From NCBI RefSeq assembly GCF_907164555.1, contig NZ_CAJQZC010000017.1, forward strand, positions 1-64,000: 64,000 nucleotides of DNA, in the 5' to 3' direction. Position numbers and translations under genes: made by a program. Shown here in pieces: positions 1 through 9,075 of the stretch. The stretch's first letter is position 1. Every line of letters starts with the position of its first letter. Origin of the DNA: Paraburkholderia saeva. Its GTDB lineage: Bacteria > Pseudomonadota > Gammaproteobacteria > Burkholderiales > Burkholderiaceae. The notes beneath the pieces are model-generated. The model was not told the DNA's origin, did not search any database, and saw only the letters and a program-made list of their open reading frames with translations.

Positions 1-1
1 T

Positions 2-169
2 TCCGACGAAGAACTCGCGCGTCGCCGAGCCGAATGGCAGGCGCCTGATTCGCCGAAGCGCGGTTACTACAAGCTCTACGTCGAACACGTCCTGCAGGCG
101 GATCAGGGCGCCGATCTGGACTTCCTCGTGGGATCGAGCGGCGCGCCCGTACCACGCGACTCGCACTAG
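2..169 (+). CDS. IlvD/Edd-family sugar-acid dehydratase, C-terminal end
   Basis: Only the last 55 codons are in the window; the frame is open from base 2 and stops at TAG 167-169. The tail contains RGYYKLYVEHVLQAD followed by GADLDFLVG, which is the typical C-terminus of dihydroxy-acid dehydratase/sugar-acid dehydratases of the IlvD/Edd family (iron-sulfur enzymes such as L-arabonate or galactonate dehydratase). The next gene, a DapA-family lyase, starts 35 bp downstream on the same strand, which favours a sugar-acid dehydratase over the branched-chain amino acid enzyme IlvD. The exact substrate cannot be read from this fragment. Confidence 0.8.
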   Translation, partial: SDEELARRRAEWQAPDSPKRGYYKLYVEHVLQADQGADLDFLVGSSGAPVPRDSH

Positions 170-204
170 GCGCCCACTCACATACGCCGCAAAGGACCAT
201 ACCC

Positions 205-1113
205 ATGCAGGCAATCGATCCGCAACCGCCAGGCGGAATCTGGCCCGTGCTGTACGCTTACTTCGACGAATCGAACCGGCTCGACCGCAATGCAATGCGC
301 GCACAGGTCGAAGCGACGATCAACGCGGGTGCACCTGGCGTCGTGATACTGGGCCTCGCCACCGAAGTGCATCGCATGTCGCTCGCCGAAAAACATCAGG
401 TCATCGACTGGGCCTGCGAGGACATCGCGGGACGCGTGCCGCTCGCCGTCACGATCACAGGAGACACAGTCGATGCACAGGTCGCCCTTGCCGGTTACGC
501 CGTCACGCGTGGCGCGTCGTGGCTGATCCTGCAACCGCCCTCCACACGTACCGAACCCGAATCGTTCTACTTCGATTTTTTCGCCGACGTCATGCAGCGC
601 GTAGAAGCGCCAACAGGAATACAGAACGCGCCGGAATATCTGGGTGTCGGGCTGTCGGCAGAATCCATCGTCGAACTCGCGCAACTACGCCAGAACTTTC
701 GTTGGCTCAAGGGCGAAGGACCCGCCATTACGATCAGGAACACCATCGACCAGCTGCGCGCGCATGGAAATCCGCTTCCCGTTTTCAACGGTCGCGGCGG
801 TCAGGAACTCATCGACAATCTGCGCGCGGGTTGCGCGGGCCTCATCGTGGCGCCGGACACCTTCGACAGACAGATCGTCATTCAACGCGCTTTTGCGGCC
901 GGCGATGAAGTACGAGCAGAGGCGCTCTATGCAGAGATATTGCCCGCGATCGTATTCGTGATGCAGTCGCTCGACGCGCTGACCTGCTATGGCAAGCGGA
1001 TTGCGGCATGGCGTATGGGATTTGAAGTGCTGCATGACCGCGGCATCGCGCCAACGGCATTCGGACTCGAATGCGCGCGACGCTTTGCCAGGCAGCTGGG
1101 CGCTTACGCCTGA
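205..1113 (+). CDS. DapA-family (dihydrodipicolinate synthase-like) aldolase or dehydratase
   Basis: 302 aa, the usual length for class I DapA/NAL TIM-barrel enzymes, which form a Schiff base between a lysine and a 2-keto acid. The probable Schiff-base lysine is K169 in FRWLKGEG, and a candidate catalytic tyrosine is Y145. An AAGGA ribosome-binding site lies upstream of the ATG. The gene follows an IlvD/Edd dehydratase by 35 bp, so the pair probably converts a sugar acid to a 2-keto-3-deoxy acid and then cleaves it to pyruvate plus an aldehyde or dehydrates it. It converges on rhaS. Whether it serves rhamnose catabolism or a separate sugar-acid route is not decided by sequence. DapA itself is unlikely given the context. 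Confidence 0.8.
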   Translation: MQAIDPQPPGGIWPVLYAYFDESNRLDRNAMRAQVEATINAGAPGVVILGLATEVHRMSLAEKHQVIDWACEDIAGRVPLAVTITGDTVDAQVALAGYAVTRGASWLILQPPSTRTEPESFYFDFFADVMQRVEAPTGIQNAPEYLGVGLSAESIVELAQLRQNFRWLKGEGPAITIRNTIDQLRAHGNPLPVFNGRGGQELIDNLRAGCAGLIVAPDTFDRQIVIQRAFAAGDEVRAEALYAEILPAIVFVMQSLDALTCYGKRIAAWRMGFEVLHDRGIAPTAFGLECARRFARQLGAYA

Positions 1114-1133
1114 ACCGTCAAGCGTTCAGGCGT
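1106..1133. terminator. Hairpin between convergent genes
   Basis: A perfect 10-bp inverted repeat (ACGCCTGAAC / GTTCAGGCGT) with an 8-nt loop spans the stop codon of the DapA-family gene and lies just beyond the end of rhaS. It could terminate transcription from both sides, although there is no long T-run. Confidence 0.55.
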
Positions 1134-1145
1134 ATCGCCGTACCG

Positions 1146-2153
1146 TCAGAAGTTGAAGTTGTCGATATTGCTTGCGTCAAACGTCGTCGGCGGTCCAAGG
1201 ATGATTTCGCCCTTAGGACCGATCGTGCGCTTGCCGAGCTTGCCCGCTTCGAACGATTCGCCTTCCTTGCCCGTAATCGTGCCCGACGCGAGGTTCGCAG
1301 CAGCAAAAGCGGCGAGATAACCGAGTTGACCCGGATCCCACAGCTGGAACGCCTTGACCGTACCGTTCTTGACGAACGCGCGCATCTGGTTCGGCGTGCC
1401 GAGGCCCGTCACCGCGACCTTGCCTTTGCTCGACGAAGTCGAGATGTAGCGTGCTGCAGCCGCAATACCCACCGACGTCGGCGCGACGATCGCCTTGAGG
1501 TTCGGATACGCCTGCAGCAGACCTTGCGTCTCGACGAACGATTTCTGGTCGTCGTCATTACCGTACGCAATCTTCACCAGCTTGAGTTTCGAATACTCCG
1601 GCTTTTTCAGCTCATCCTGCATCCATTTGATCCAGGTATTCTGGTTGGTTGCGTTCGGCGTTGCCGACAGGATCGCGAATTCACCTTCGCCGCCCATCAG
1701 CTTCGAGACGAGCTGAATCTGGCCACGTCCGATACTTTCGGCGTTAGCCTGATTCACAAAGAGCTGGCGTCCTTCAGGTGCCGTGTCCGAATCGAACGTC
1801 ACGACCTTGATGCCCTGCGACATCGCTTTCTTCAGATACGGCACGACCGCGTTCGCATCGTTCGCGGCGATGACGATCGCATCCTGCTTCTGCGTGATCA
1901 ACGTATTGATGTACTGCACCTGCGACGATGCACCTGCGTCCGAAGGTCCGACCACCTTGCCGATACCGTTGAATTCCTTGATGCCGGCCATGCCACCGTC
2001 ATCGGCGATGACTTCGTACGGGTTATTGATCTGCTTGGGCAGAAAGGCGATTTTCAGCCCGCTTTTGACATCGGCCGCGCCCGCCGCACAGCTCAGGCCT
2101 AGCAGTGCTGCACATAGCGCTGCCGCGCCCGCGCAACGAAGGGGTCTTCTCAT
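1146..2153 (-). CDS. rhaS: Rhamnose ABC transporter substrate-binding protein RhaS
   Basis: 335 aa with a clear Sec signal peptide (residues 1 to about 26, ending AAGAAD) and a type I periplasmic sugar-binding fold of the RbsB/XylF class. It binds the sugar in the periplasm and delivers it to the RhaPQ permeases. An AGGAG site precedes the ATG by 7 nt. It is the last gene of the minus-strand operon rhaM-lactonase-rhaT-rhaP-rhaQ-rhaS. The rhamnose assignment rests on the linked mutarotase, L-rhamnonate dehydratase and lactonase genes as well as on family resemblance. Confidence 0.85.
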   Translation of the reverse strand: MRRPLRCAGAAALCAALLGLSCAAGAADVKSGLKIAFLPKQINNPYEVIADDGGMAGIKEFNGIGKVVGPSDAGASSQVQYINTLITQKQDAIVIAANDANAVVPYLKKAMSQGIKVVTFDSDTAPEGRQLFVNQANAESIGRGQIQLVSKLMGGEGEFAILSATPNATNQNTWIKWMQDELKKPEYSKLKLVKIAYGNDDDQKSFVETQGLLQAYPNLKAIVAPTSVGIAAAARYISTSSSKGKVAVTGLGTPNQMRAFVKNGTVKAFQLWDPGQLGYLAAFAAANLASGTITGKEGESFEAGKLGKRTIGPKGEIILGPPTTFDASNIDNFNF

Positions 2154-2248
2154 GGCAAGTCTCCTGGTTATAGTCCCGGCTCTTTTATACCCGGGGTTGT
2201 TGATCGTCCTGATGTCAAATTTCCGTGTGTCATCCAGCTACTGCGTAA

Positions 2249-3256
2249 TCAACCCGAGCGGGCGATGAAGCGCCGGTCGCGCATCGCGCGCCAGCGTGCG
2301 ACCAGATTCGGAATCAGTACCGATGCGAGCAACAGCACACCCGTTACGATAGTCAGCGTTTCGCTGGATACGTCGTCGAGCGTCAGCGCATTCTTCAGCA
2401 CGCCGACAATCAGCAGCGACAGCAGCACGCCGTACATCGAGCCGCGTCCGCCAAAGATGCTCACACCGCCAAACAACACCGCTGCGATAACCGACAGTTC
2501 GAAACCTTCGCCGTTATCGCCGCGGGCGCTCGTAAAGCGCAGCGTGTACACGATGCCTGCGAGTGCGCTCAGCACACCCGATGTAACGAACAGACGCAAA
2601 CGGATCCTCGCGACGTCGATGCCAGAAAACGAAGCCGCCGTGGAATTGGCTCCGATTGCGTAAAGGCTGCGCCCAAAGGCCGTGGCCTGCAGCAACACGG
2701 TGAAGACCACCGCGCAGACAATCACGATCACAAACGGCAGCGGCATAAAGCTCGACCACAGCGTGTCCATGCCGAACGCCGTATATGCGGCCGGAAAATC
2801 GGCCACGGCCTGGTCGCCAAGCAGCACATACGCGAGGCCGCGAAAGAGCGCGAGCGTACCGATCGTCACGGCAAGCGAAGGCAGGTTCAGTTTCACGATC
2901 ACGAGACCATTCAGCAAACCGGCCAGTGCACCGAACACCAGCACCAGCACGATCACGACCGGCATCGGCAGTCCCATATGCCAGAGGACGCCCATCAGAG
3001 CGCTCGACGCGCCCAGCACCGAAGCGACGGAAAGATCGATTTCCGCCGCCACGATGATGAGCGTCATCGGCAGCGCCATCAGCGCGATTTCGGTGAGATC
3101 GGCAAGTACGTTGCCCAGATTGGCTGAAGTCAGGAATACCGGCGACAGCACGCGCCCGAGAATCAACGCCAGAATCAACACGACGACCAGCAGCACTTCC
3201 CACTGCAACGGCGTTTCGCGCTTGCGCGTCAAGAGAGCGGAATCAGGTTTAGCCAT
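2249..3256 (-). CDS. rhaQ: Rhamnose ABC transporter permease RhaQ
   Basis: 335 aa inner-membrane protein of the RbsC/AraH branched-chain-like permease family, with about 8 to 10 hydrophobic segments and the LPSLAVTIGTLALFRG and FTSARGDNGEGFELSVIAAV stretches typical of sugar permeases. It starts inside the end of rhaP (8-bp overlap), so the two are translationally coupled and probably form the heterodimeric channel. RhaS lies 95 bp downstream. Substrate inferred from the locus. Confidence 0.85.
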   Translation of the reverse strand: MAKPDSALLTRKRETPLQWEVLLVVVLILALILGRVLSPVFLTSANLGNVLADLTEIALMALPMTLIIVAAEIDLSVASVLGASSALMGVLWHMGLPMPVVIVLVLVFGALAGLLNGLVIVKLNLPSLAVTIGTLALFRGLAYVLLGDQAVADFPAAYTAFGMDTLWSSFMPLPFVIVIVCAVVFTVLLQATAFGRSLYAIGANSTAASFSGIDVARIRLRLFVTSGVLSALAGIVYTLRFTSARGDNGEGFELSVIAAVLFGGVSIFGGRGSMYGVLLSLLIVGVLKNALTLDDVSSETLTIVTGVLLLASVLIPNLVARWRAMRDRRFIARSG

Positions 3257-4313
3257 GATCGCGTTTCCTCATCATGCGTTTGGCGACGGAGCGGGCGAGC
3301 AACGTATCGGCGGTAATCGCTACGACGATCAGCGCGCCTTCGATGGCCTGCTCCCAGAATGGCGATACGTGCAGAACAACGAGCGCAATGCTGATCACCC
3401 CCAGCACCAGCGCGCCAAGCGTCGCGCCAAGAATCGTTCCGACGCCGCCCGTAATCGCCACACTTCCCACTACCGCTGCCGCCACGACCTGCAATTCGAT
3501 GCCCTTGGCCGTGCTTGCGTCGACGGTGCCAAAGCGCGCAAGCCACAGCGCGCCCGCAAAGCCTGCAATCGCACCGCTGATCAGGAAGCCTGCCATCACC
3601 CGCCGCTCGACGCTCACGCCGGCAAGCCGCGCGGCCTCCGGATTGGAACCAATCGCATAGTGTTCGCGGCCCCCGCGAAACTGCTTCAGATAAATCGAAA
3701 GTCCGATCAGCACGAAAGCGGCAATCAGCGCAAGCGACGGCACGCCAAGCACCGCGCCCGTCGCGAGCCGCGAGAACGATTCGGGAAGACTCGTCGCATT
3801 GATCTGCCCGCCGTGTACCCACGCGTAGTCGGCGCCACGAAAAATGTAGAGCGTCGAGAGCGTTGCCACCAGCGAAGGCACCCGGCCCACCGCGACGAGC
3901 AGCGCGTTGATGCCGCCCGCGACGAGACCGATCGCGAGCCCCGCGGCGAGCGCGACAATCACCGGCATGTGCGGAAACGCGACGAACAGACTGCCGACCG
4001 CGTACGCGCTCACGCCCACCGTCGATCCGACCGACAGATCGATGTGCCGCATCAGGATCACGACGGTCATGCCCGCCGTCAGCAGGCTGACAATCGACAC
4101 GTTCAAGAGGACGTCGCGCAGATTCTGCAGATTGAGGAACTGCGGCCTGGCGAGCGCAGTGCCCACGACCAGCAGGATCAGCACGACAAAGAGCGTTGTC
4201 TCGCGACTCTTCGCGATCGTGCTGATCAGGCCTCCCGCACCGGATGTTCGATGTTTCGCCTCGGTGGATTGCATGTGCGCCGCGTGCGTAGGGGTTGTCG
4301 AATGGCGCATCAT
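3249..4313 (-). CDS. rhaP: Rhamnose ABC transporter permease RhaP
   Basis: 354 aa, second RbsC-type permease subunit with a polar N-terminal tail of about 35 residues before the first membrane helix. Conserved blocks include MRHIDLSVGSTVG and GIELQVVAAAVVGSVAITGGVG. It overlaps rhaT by 4 bp (ATGA) upstream and rhaQ by 8 bp downstream, so the importer subunits are tightly coupled. The two permeases are diverged from each other, as expected for the rhamnose-type (CUT2) importer with two distinct permeases. Confidence 0.85.
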   Translation of the reverse strand: MMRHSTTPTHAAHMQSTEAKHRTSGAGGLISTIAKSRETTLFVVLILLVVGTALARPQFLNLQNLRDVLLNVSIVSLLTAGMTVVILMRHIDLSVGSTVGVSAYAVGSLFVAFPHMPVIVALAAGLAIGLVAGGINALLVAVGRVPSLVATLSTLYIFRGADYAWVHGGQINATSLPESFSRLATGAVLGVPSLALIAAFVLIGLSIYLKQFRGGREHYAIGSNPEAARLAGVSVERRVMAGFLISGAIAGFAGALWLARFGTVDASTAKGIELQVVAAAVVGSVAITGGVGTILGATLGALVLGVISIALVVLHVSPFWEQAIEGALIVVAITADTLLARSVAKRMMRKRDHG

Positions 4314-5839
4314 GCTGCGTGCCCCAGGTTCACCGTGGACTGGCCCAGCGCCGCGCCCATGATCCGCTCTTCGTTCGCCTCGGCGCGCGGGATGTCGGCG
4401 CTGATGCGCCCTTCGTGCATCACGAGCACACGGTCGGCCATACCGAGCACTTCCGGCAGCTCGCTTGAAATCATCAGTACCGCCATGCCGTCGCGCACGA
4501 GTTCAGCGAGCGCGCCGTATACTTCCGCCTTCGCACCGACGTCGATGCCGCGCGTGGGTTCGTCAATGATCAGCACCCTGGGATTCGTCGCGAGCCATTT
4601 GCCGAGCACCACCTTTTGCTGGTTGCCGCCCGACAGCGTGCCGACTGGCGCGGACGGATCGCCTGCTTTGAGATGCAACCGCGTGCCCCATTGCGTGGCG
4701 AGCGTTCGTTCGCTCTTTGTGGAAATCAGGCCGTGTTTGACGAGCCGGCCGAGCACAGTCATCGACGCGTTACGCGCAATGCTCAACTCAAGCGCAAGGC
4801 CCTGTTGCCTGCGATCTTCCGGCACGAGAGCCAGGCCCGCCTGCACGGCCACTGAAGGACGGCCAGGTTTCAGCGGCTTGCCTGCGACGCGGATCTCACC
4901 CGCATCGAGCGGATCGATGCCGAAGATCGCGCGCGCCACTTCGCTACGGCCGGCACCCACGAGCCCGGCAAGCGCAACGATTTCGCCTGCGCGTACTTCG
5001 AAAGAAACGTCCTTGAACACGCCCACACGCGTCAAACCGCGCACGGAGAGCCGCACTTCGCCTGGCTTCACGTCAGCCTTCGGATAAAAACTTTCGAGGT
5101 CGCGGCCGACCATCTTCGCGACGATCGATGCGGTATCCATTTCCGAAGTGGGTGCATCGAACACCTTTGAACCGTCGCGCATGATGGTCACGCGCTGCGT
5201 CAACGCAAACACCTCGTCGAGCCTGTGCGTAATGAAAAGAATCGCGACGTCGCGTTCACGCAGACGCCGAACGATCGTAAAGAGCCGCTCGACCTCCGGC
5301 AACGACAGCGCCGCTGTGGGCTCGTCCATAATCAGCACGTTCGCATTCAACGAAAGCGCCTTGGCAATTTCAATGACCTGCTGGTCGGCAATCGAAAGAC
5401 CGCGCACCAGTTGATCCGCGCGCAGATCCACGCCCAGCGAAGCGAGCAGATCGCGCACTTCACGATGCATCGCATCGTATTGAATGCGACCCAGGCGGTC
5501 TACCGGCTGGCGTCCCATGAAAATGTTCTCGGCGATCGAGAGATCGAAGAACAGTGTCGGTTCCTGATAGATTACCGCGAGGCCCGCATTGCGCGCCTCA
5601 GCAGGCGTGGCGAACTGACGGGCAACACCGTCCACCCGCAGTTCGCCCGAATCCGGTTGATGGACGCCGGCCAGAATCTTGACGAGCGTCGACTTGCCCG
5701 CACCGTTTTCGCCCAGGAGCGCATGCACTTCGCCAGGCCAGAGCGCGAGGCTCGCATCGTAAAGCGCCCGCACACGGCCGAATGATTTGCTCGCATGCTT
5801 CAATTCAAGCCGCGGTACGCCGGAAGGTTGTTGCTGCAC
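4310..5839 (-). CDS. rhaT: Rhamnose ABC transporter ATP-binding protein RhaT
   Basis: 509 aa CUT2-type double ATPase of the RbsA/XylG class. The first half has Walker A GENGAGKSTL, a signature around SIADQQVIEIAKAL and Walker B LIMDEPTAAL; the second half has the signature LSGGNQQKVVLGKWL and Walker B LIIDEPTRGIDVG but a degenerate Walker A (AGLVGAGRSE), as usual in this family. The start is GTG with GGAGG 9 nt upstream. It energises sugar uptake through RhaPQ. The symbol follows the ABC system and is not the E. coli proton symporter also called RhaT. Confidence 0.87.
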   Translation of the reverse strand: MQQQPSGVPRLELKHASKSFGRVRALYDASLALWPGEVHALLGENGAGKSTLVKILAGVHQPDSGELRVDGVARQFATPAEARNAGLAVIYQEPTLFFDLSIAENIFMGRQPVDRLGRIQYDAMHREVRDLLASLGVDLRADQLVRGLSIADQQVIEIAKALSLNANVLIMDEPTAALSLPEVERLFTIVRRLRERDVAILFITHRLDEVFALTQRVTIMRDGSKVFDAPTSEMDTASIVAKMVGRDLESFYPKADVKPGEVRLSVRGLTRVGVFKDVSFEVRAGEIVALAGLVGAGRSEVARAIFGIDPLDAGEIRVAGKPLKPGRPSVAVQAGLALVPEDRRQQGLALELSIARNASMTVLGRLVKHGLISTKSERTLATQWGTRLHLKAGDPSAPVGTLSGGNQQKVVLGKWLATNPRVLIIDEPTRGIDVGAKAEVYGALAELVRDGMAVLMISSELPEVLGMADRVLVMHEGRISADIPRAEANEERIMGAALGQSTVNLGHAA

Positions 5840-5897
5840 TGCGTGTCTCCTCCATCAGGCGACGTTTTTTTAGCGTCGCGATAAACCGGCAAGCGCG

Positions 5898-6791
5898 CTA
5901 GATACGATAGACGCGTTCGGCGTTATGCCTGAACAGCGCATCTTTCTCAGCGTCGCTAGCATCTTCCACGATCGCCGCATACGCGTTCCACAAATCGCCA
6001 TACGAGCCGAACAGCCTGTCAACGGGAAAGTTGGAAGCGAACATCGCGCGCGATGTTCCGAACGCGTCGATTGTTTCAAGCACATAAGGCCTCAGGCTCT
6101 CAACCGTCCATCGATGGTCGAACATCGCAAGGCCGCTGATCTTGACCGCGACGTTCTCGCACGTCGCCAGCAGGCGCATGCCGTCGCGCCATGCACGAAA
6201 GCCCTCGACACTGCTGCGGTCCACGAACATTCCCGCATGATTGATGACGAACTGCGTGCCCGGGTGTGCATGTGCGAGCGCGGCGGCTTCCGTCATCTGC
6301 GACGGATAGAGCTGCAGGTCGAACGACATGTCGTGCCGCCGCAGCAGCGAAAAGTTCTCGCGCCAGAGCGGATCGCGCATCAGATGCCGGCCGATATAGT
6401 CATAGAGCGGCTTTTCGTGCACGTTCAGAATCTGCCGCACGCCACGCGTGTTCGCGAACGCTGCATGGCCTTCAAGGACCTGTGCAGCGTTCGGTGCGGA
6501 CAGGTCTACTGCCGCAACAATACCTTGAGGCATGCCGCGCGAACCACCTGCATCGGCAACCGCCTGCAGCCAGCGCGTCTCTTCGACCGGGTCGGCCGGA
6601 TCGTGATTCGCTTCGACGTGCACGACTTTCAGCACTTCGATATCGCGCGCATCCGCCTGCAGGTCGTCAATCAGATAGTCGTGCTTCAACTCACGTGCAT
6701 CGCCGACGAACGACACGCCCGGGTTTGCAAGCCACGGGTAATGATGCGTTTTCAGGTCCCACAGATGAATGTGCGGGTCGACGACTTGCAT
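5898..6791 (-). CDS. Amidohydrolase-family sugar lactonase, probably L-rhamnono-lactonase
   Basis: 297 aa, a metal-dependent amidohydrolase of the L-fucono-1,5-lactonase/2-pyrone-4,6-dicarboxylate lactonase type. It has the N-terminal DPHIHLWD metal motif, HVEANHDP, a central FVINHAGM motif and the C-terminal MFASNFPVD motif with the aspartate ligand. GGAGGG lies 6 nt before the ATG. It sits between rhaM and rhaT, so the likely reaction is hydrolysis of L-rhamnono-1,4-lactone to L-rhamnonate, the second step of the oxidative pathway. A fuconolactonase role is the main alternative. Confidence 0.75.
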   Translation of the reverse strand: MQVVDPHIHLWDLKTHHYPWLANPGVSFVGDARELKHDYLIDDLQADARDIEVLKVVHVEANHDPADPVEETRWLQAVADAGGSRGMPQGIVAAVDLSAPNAAQVLEGHAAFANTRGVRQILNVHEKPLYDYIGRHLMRDPLWRENFSLLRRHDMSFDLQLYPSQMTEAAALAHAHPGTQFVINHAGMFVDRSSVEGFRAWRDGMRLLATCENVAVKISGLAMFDHRWTVESLRPYVLETIDAFGTSRAMFASNFPVDRLFGSYGDLWNAYAAIVEDASDAEKDALFRHNAERVYRI

Positions 6792-6827
6792 GGAATACCC
6801 TCCGCCCGTTGACGGTTTAAAGATCGT

Positions 6828-7142
6828 TCAGGGAAGATGAAACACAGACACGAGCGGCTGCTGCAACGGCGTGTGATCGGGCGCCGTCTGCATGATGTCC
6901 GCCATGTGATCCCACCATTTGCGCATGATTTCGAGTTCGGGCAGCTGGTCCATGGTGTGATCTGCTGGACGGCTGAGCACGGCGAACAGCTGATACGTCG
7001 CTTCGTCGAGGAAGATCCGGTAGTCACGTACACCGGCGTTGTGCAGTGCGTCAACGAGCGCCGGCCAGATCTCCCGGTGCCTGCGCTCATATTCTTCGCG
7101 CATGCCGGGATTGAGCATCATCCGGAAAGCCACTGTCTCCAT
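6828..7142 (-). CDS. rhaM: L-rhamnose mutarotase RhaM
   Basis: 104 aa from the ATG at 7142 (the open frame extends further upstream but without family similarity). The protein matches RhaM length and features: METVAFRMML start, EEYERRHREIWPAL and MRKWWDHMADIM. RhaM interconverts alpha and beta L-rhamnopyranose in the cytoplasm, supplying the anomer used by the dehydrogenase. It is the first gene of the import operon and is transcribed divergently from the LysR gene, with 130 bp between the start codons. Confidence 0.85.
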   Translation of the reverse strand: METVAFRMMLNPGMREEYERRHREIWPALVDALHNAGVRDYRIFLDEATYQLFAVLSRPADHTMDQLPELEIMRKWWDHMADIMQTAPDHTPLQQPLVSVFHLP

Positions 7143-7223
7143 TCCCTCGTGTCTCCAGTTGTGTTCTGCGCTTTCTCGGGCGAAGCGTCTGGAACGACTA
7201 TAATTCCGGCGTCGATAGCATCT

Positions 7224-7242
7224 CAATCCGAAGTTGGGATTG
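7224..7242. promoter_or_regulatory. Candidate LysR-type operator
   Basis: An inverted repeat, CAATCC then 7 nt then GGATTG, lies in the divergent rhaM/LysR control region, 31 bp before the LysR ATG. LysR-family proteins usually bind interrupted dyads between their own gene and the divergent target. It is visible in the sequence; binding is inferred. Confidence 0.4.
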
Positions 7243-7272
7243 GGCGATACTGAAACCGAATCGCACAGGTCC

Positions 7273-8253
7273 ATGAACCACAACGCTTCTACGGTCGCCC
7301 TCGTCAACAGGCTCAAGTTCAAACACCTGGCGCTTCTCGTTGCGCTCGACGACGCGCGCAATGTCCATCAGGCCGCCGAAGCCATCAACGTCGCGCAGCC
7401 CAGTGCAAGCCGCATGCTGGGCGACATCGAGGAAGCGTTCGGCTTCCTGCTCTTCGAACGCAACGCCCGCGGCATGCAACCGACGCCGCTTGGCGTCGTC
7501 ACGCTTGCCTACGCGCGCCGCGCGCTCGCCGAACTCACCCGCTTCGCCGAAGACCTCGACGTCAAACGTAAAGGCGGTCACGGCCAGCTGACCGTCGGCG
7601 CGATCATGGGTGCGGCGCCCGATCTGCTTGCCATGGCCGTCTCCGCGCTCAAGACAGAACGGCCGCTGCTCAACATACGCATACTGGGCGAAACCAGCGA
7701 TCAGGTCGTGCAGTTGCTGCATCGCCGCGAAATCGATCTTGCGCTTGGGCGACTGACAAGTCCCCTGCAGCACAACGACTTCAACTTCGAGATGCTGGCG
7801 CGTGAGCCGCTGCTGCTCGTCGTGCGCAGCGCGCATCCGCTTGCCGGCTGCACGTCGGTCACACTTCGCGAGCTGATCGACTGGCCCTGGGTCGCGCAGC
7901 CGATTTCCAGCCCTGCCCGCGTGCTCTTTGAAGAAGAACTCGCGCGCGCCGGACTCGCGACGCCCGTGAACCTGACCGAATGCGCGTCGATCTTCGCGAC
8001 GCTTCAGCTCCTCGAAAACTACAACGCCGTTGCGATGCTGCCGGAATCCGTCGTACGCGATCACGTGCGCGGCAAACTGCTCGTCGCGCTGCCCGTCGAG
8101 ATCGGCAAAAGCCTGCCGGGTTTCGGCATTCTCACCCGCAAGGGTGAACCGCTTGCCGAGCCCGCGGAACATTTCGTCGATCTGCTGCGCGGCGTTTCAA
8201 GGTCGCTTGCGCGCGAGGAGGCTCACATTCCAGCGCCGCTTCCCGCGCATTGA
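7273..8253 (+). CDS. LysR-family regulator of the rhamnose locus
   Basis: 326 aa from ATG 7273; an upstream in-frame TTG at 7234 would add 13 residues. The N-terminal winged helix-turn-helix (LKFKHLALLVALDDARNVHQAAEAINVAQPSASRMLGDIE) is followed by a LysR substrate domain, resembling the galactose-binding-protein regulator GbpR group that controls sugar uptake. It lies between the two rhamnose operons, divergent from rhaM and convergent with the SDR gene (4 bp between stop codons), so it probably activates one or both in response to rhamnose or an intermediate. Confidence 0.8.
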   Translation: MNHNASTVALVNRLKFKHLALLVALDDARNVHQAAEAINVAQPSASRMLGDIEEAFGFLLFERNARGMQPTPLGVVTLAYARRALAELTRFAEDLDVKRKGGHGQLTVGAIMGAAPDLLAMAVSALKTERPLLNIRILGETSDQVVQLLHRREIDLALGRLTSPLQHNDFNFEMLAREPLLLVVRSAHPLAGCTSVTLRELIDWPWVAQPISSPARVLFEEELARAGLATPVNLTECASIFATLQLLENYNAVAMLPESVVRDHVRGKLLVALPVEIGKSLPGFGILTRKGEPLAEPAEHFVDLLRGVSRSLAREEAHIPAPLPAH

Positions 8254-8257
8254 ACAC

Positions 8258-9040
8258 TCATTGCAGGTTGACGAACAGGCCACCGTCCACGAGCAACGCA
8301 GCACCTGTCACATAGCGGGCACGATCGGAAGCAAGAAACACCACGCAGTCCGCGACATCTTCCGGTCGCCCCAGTCTGCCGAGCGGAATGCGTTTTTCGA
8401 AGTACGCCTTCTTGGTTTCGTCGGCGAGATCTTCCGCGTTCAGATCCGTGGCGATCGTGCCCGGCATCACCGAATTGCAGCGGATGCCGTAAGGCCCCAA
8501 CGCGATCGCACACGACTGCATCAGCGAATGCACGCCGGCTTTAGTCGGCGTGTAGTGTGTCTGCATACCGCCGCCTACCAGCGCGCTGATCGAACTCGTC
8601 GCGACAATCGCGCCGCCGGTGCCCTGCTCTTTCATTTGCCGCGCAGCCGCCTGAGTGACGTAGAACGCGCCGTTCAGGTTCACGCCGACGGTTGCTTCGA
8701 GCACTGCAGGCGGCATGTCGAGAAAGGCGTGAAACGGGCAGATGCCTGCGTTGCTCGCGAGTACGTCGACCTTGCCGAATGCTTCGACGGTGCGACGCAC
8801 GAGTTCCGTGCCCGTTTCCGCCTGTGCGACGTTGCCTTCGACCGCGATCACGCGACGCCCGAGCGCCTCGATTTCGCTCACCACTTCTTCAACTGCCGAG
8901 CGGCGTCCATATGATGCGTCGTTGTCGCCCCAGAAGTTGATCGCCACATCGGCGCCTTCAGTTGCGCAAGCAACAGCAATCGCGCGACCAATACCACGCG
9001 ACCCACCTGTGACGATGACTACCTTGTCCTTGAGCAGCAC
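8258..9040 (-). CDS. SDR oxidoreductase, probable L-rhamnose 1-dehydrogenase
   Basis: 260 aa from a GTG start at 9040 chosen because GGAGG lies 7 nt upstream; the longer open frame adds non-homologous residues. Classical SDR: TGGSRGIG cofactor motif near residue 10, NAG motif (ASNAGICPF), catalytic Ser then YTPTK. The catalytic tetrad is complete. NINFWGDNDASYG after the first Rossmann strand resembles L-rhamnose dehydrogenases that oxidise L-rhamnose to the 1,4-lactone with NAD(P)+. It ends the operon SDR-MFS-rhmD-SDR. Substrate is inferred from neighbours. Confidence 0.75.
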   Translation of the reverse strand: MLLKDKVVIVTGGSRGIGRAIAVACATEGADVAINFWGDNDASYGRRSAVEEVVSEIEALGRRVIAVEGNVAQAETGTELVRRTVEAFGKVDVLASNAGICPFHAFLDMPPAVLEATVGVNLNGAFYVTQAAARQMKEQGTGGAIVATSSISALVGGGMQTHYTPTKAGVHSLMQSCAIALGPYGIRCNSVMPGTIATDLNAEDLADETKKAYFEKRIPLGRLGRPEDVADCVVFLASDRARYVTGAALLVDGGLFVNLQ

Positions 9041-9075
9041 TTCTTTTCCTCCACGTTCTGGCGATAAGCGTGCGG

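Noticed and set aside
2682..5087. An 801-codon plus-strand open frame.
   Set aside because: Shadow of rhaQ, rhaP and rhaT on the opposite strand; sequence is arginine/serine-rich without domains.
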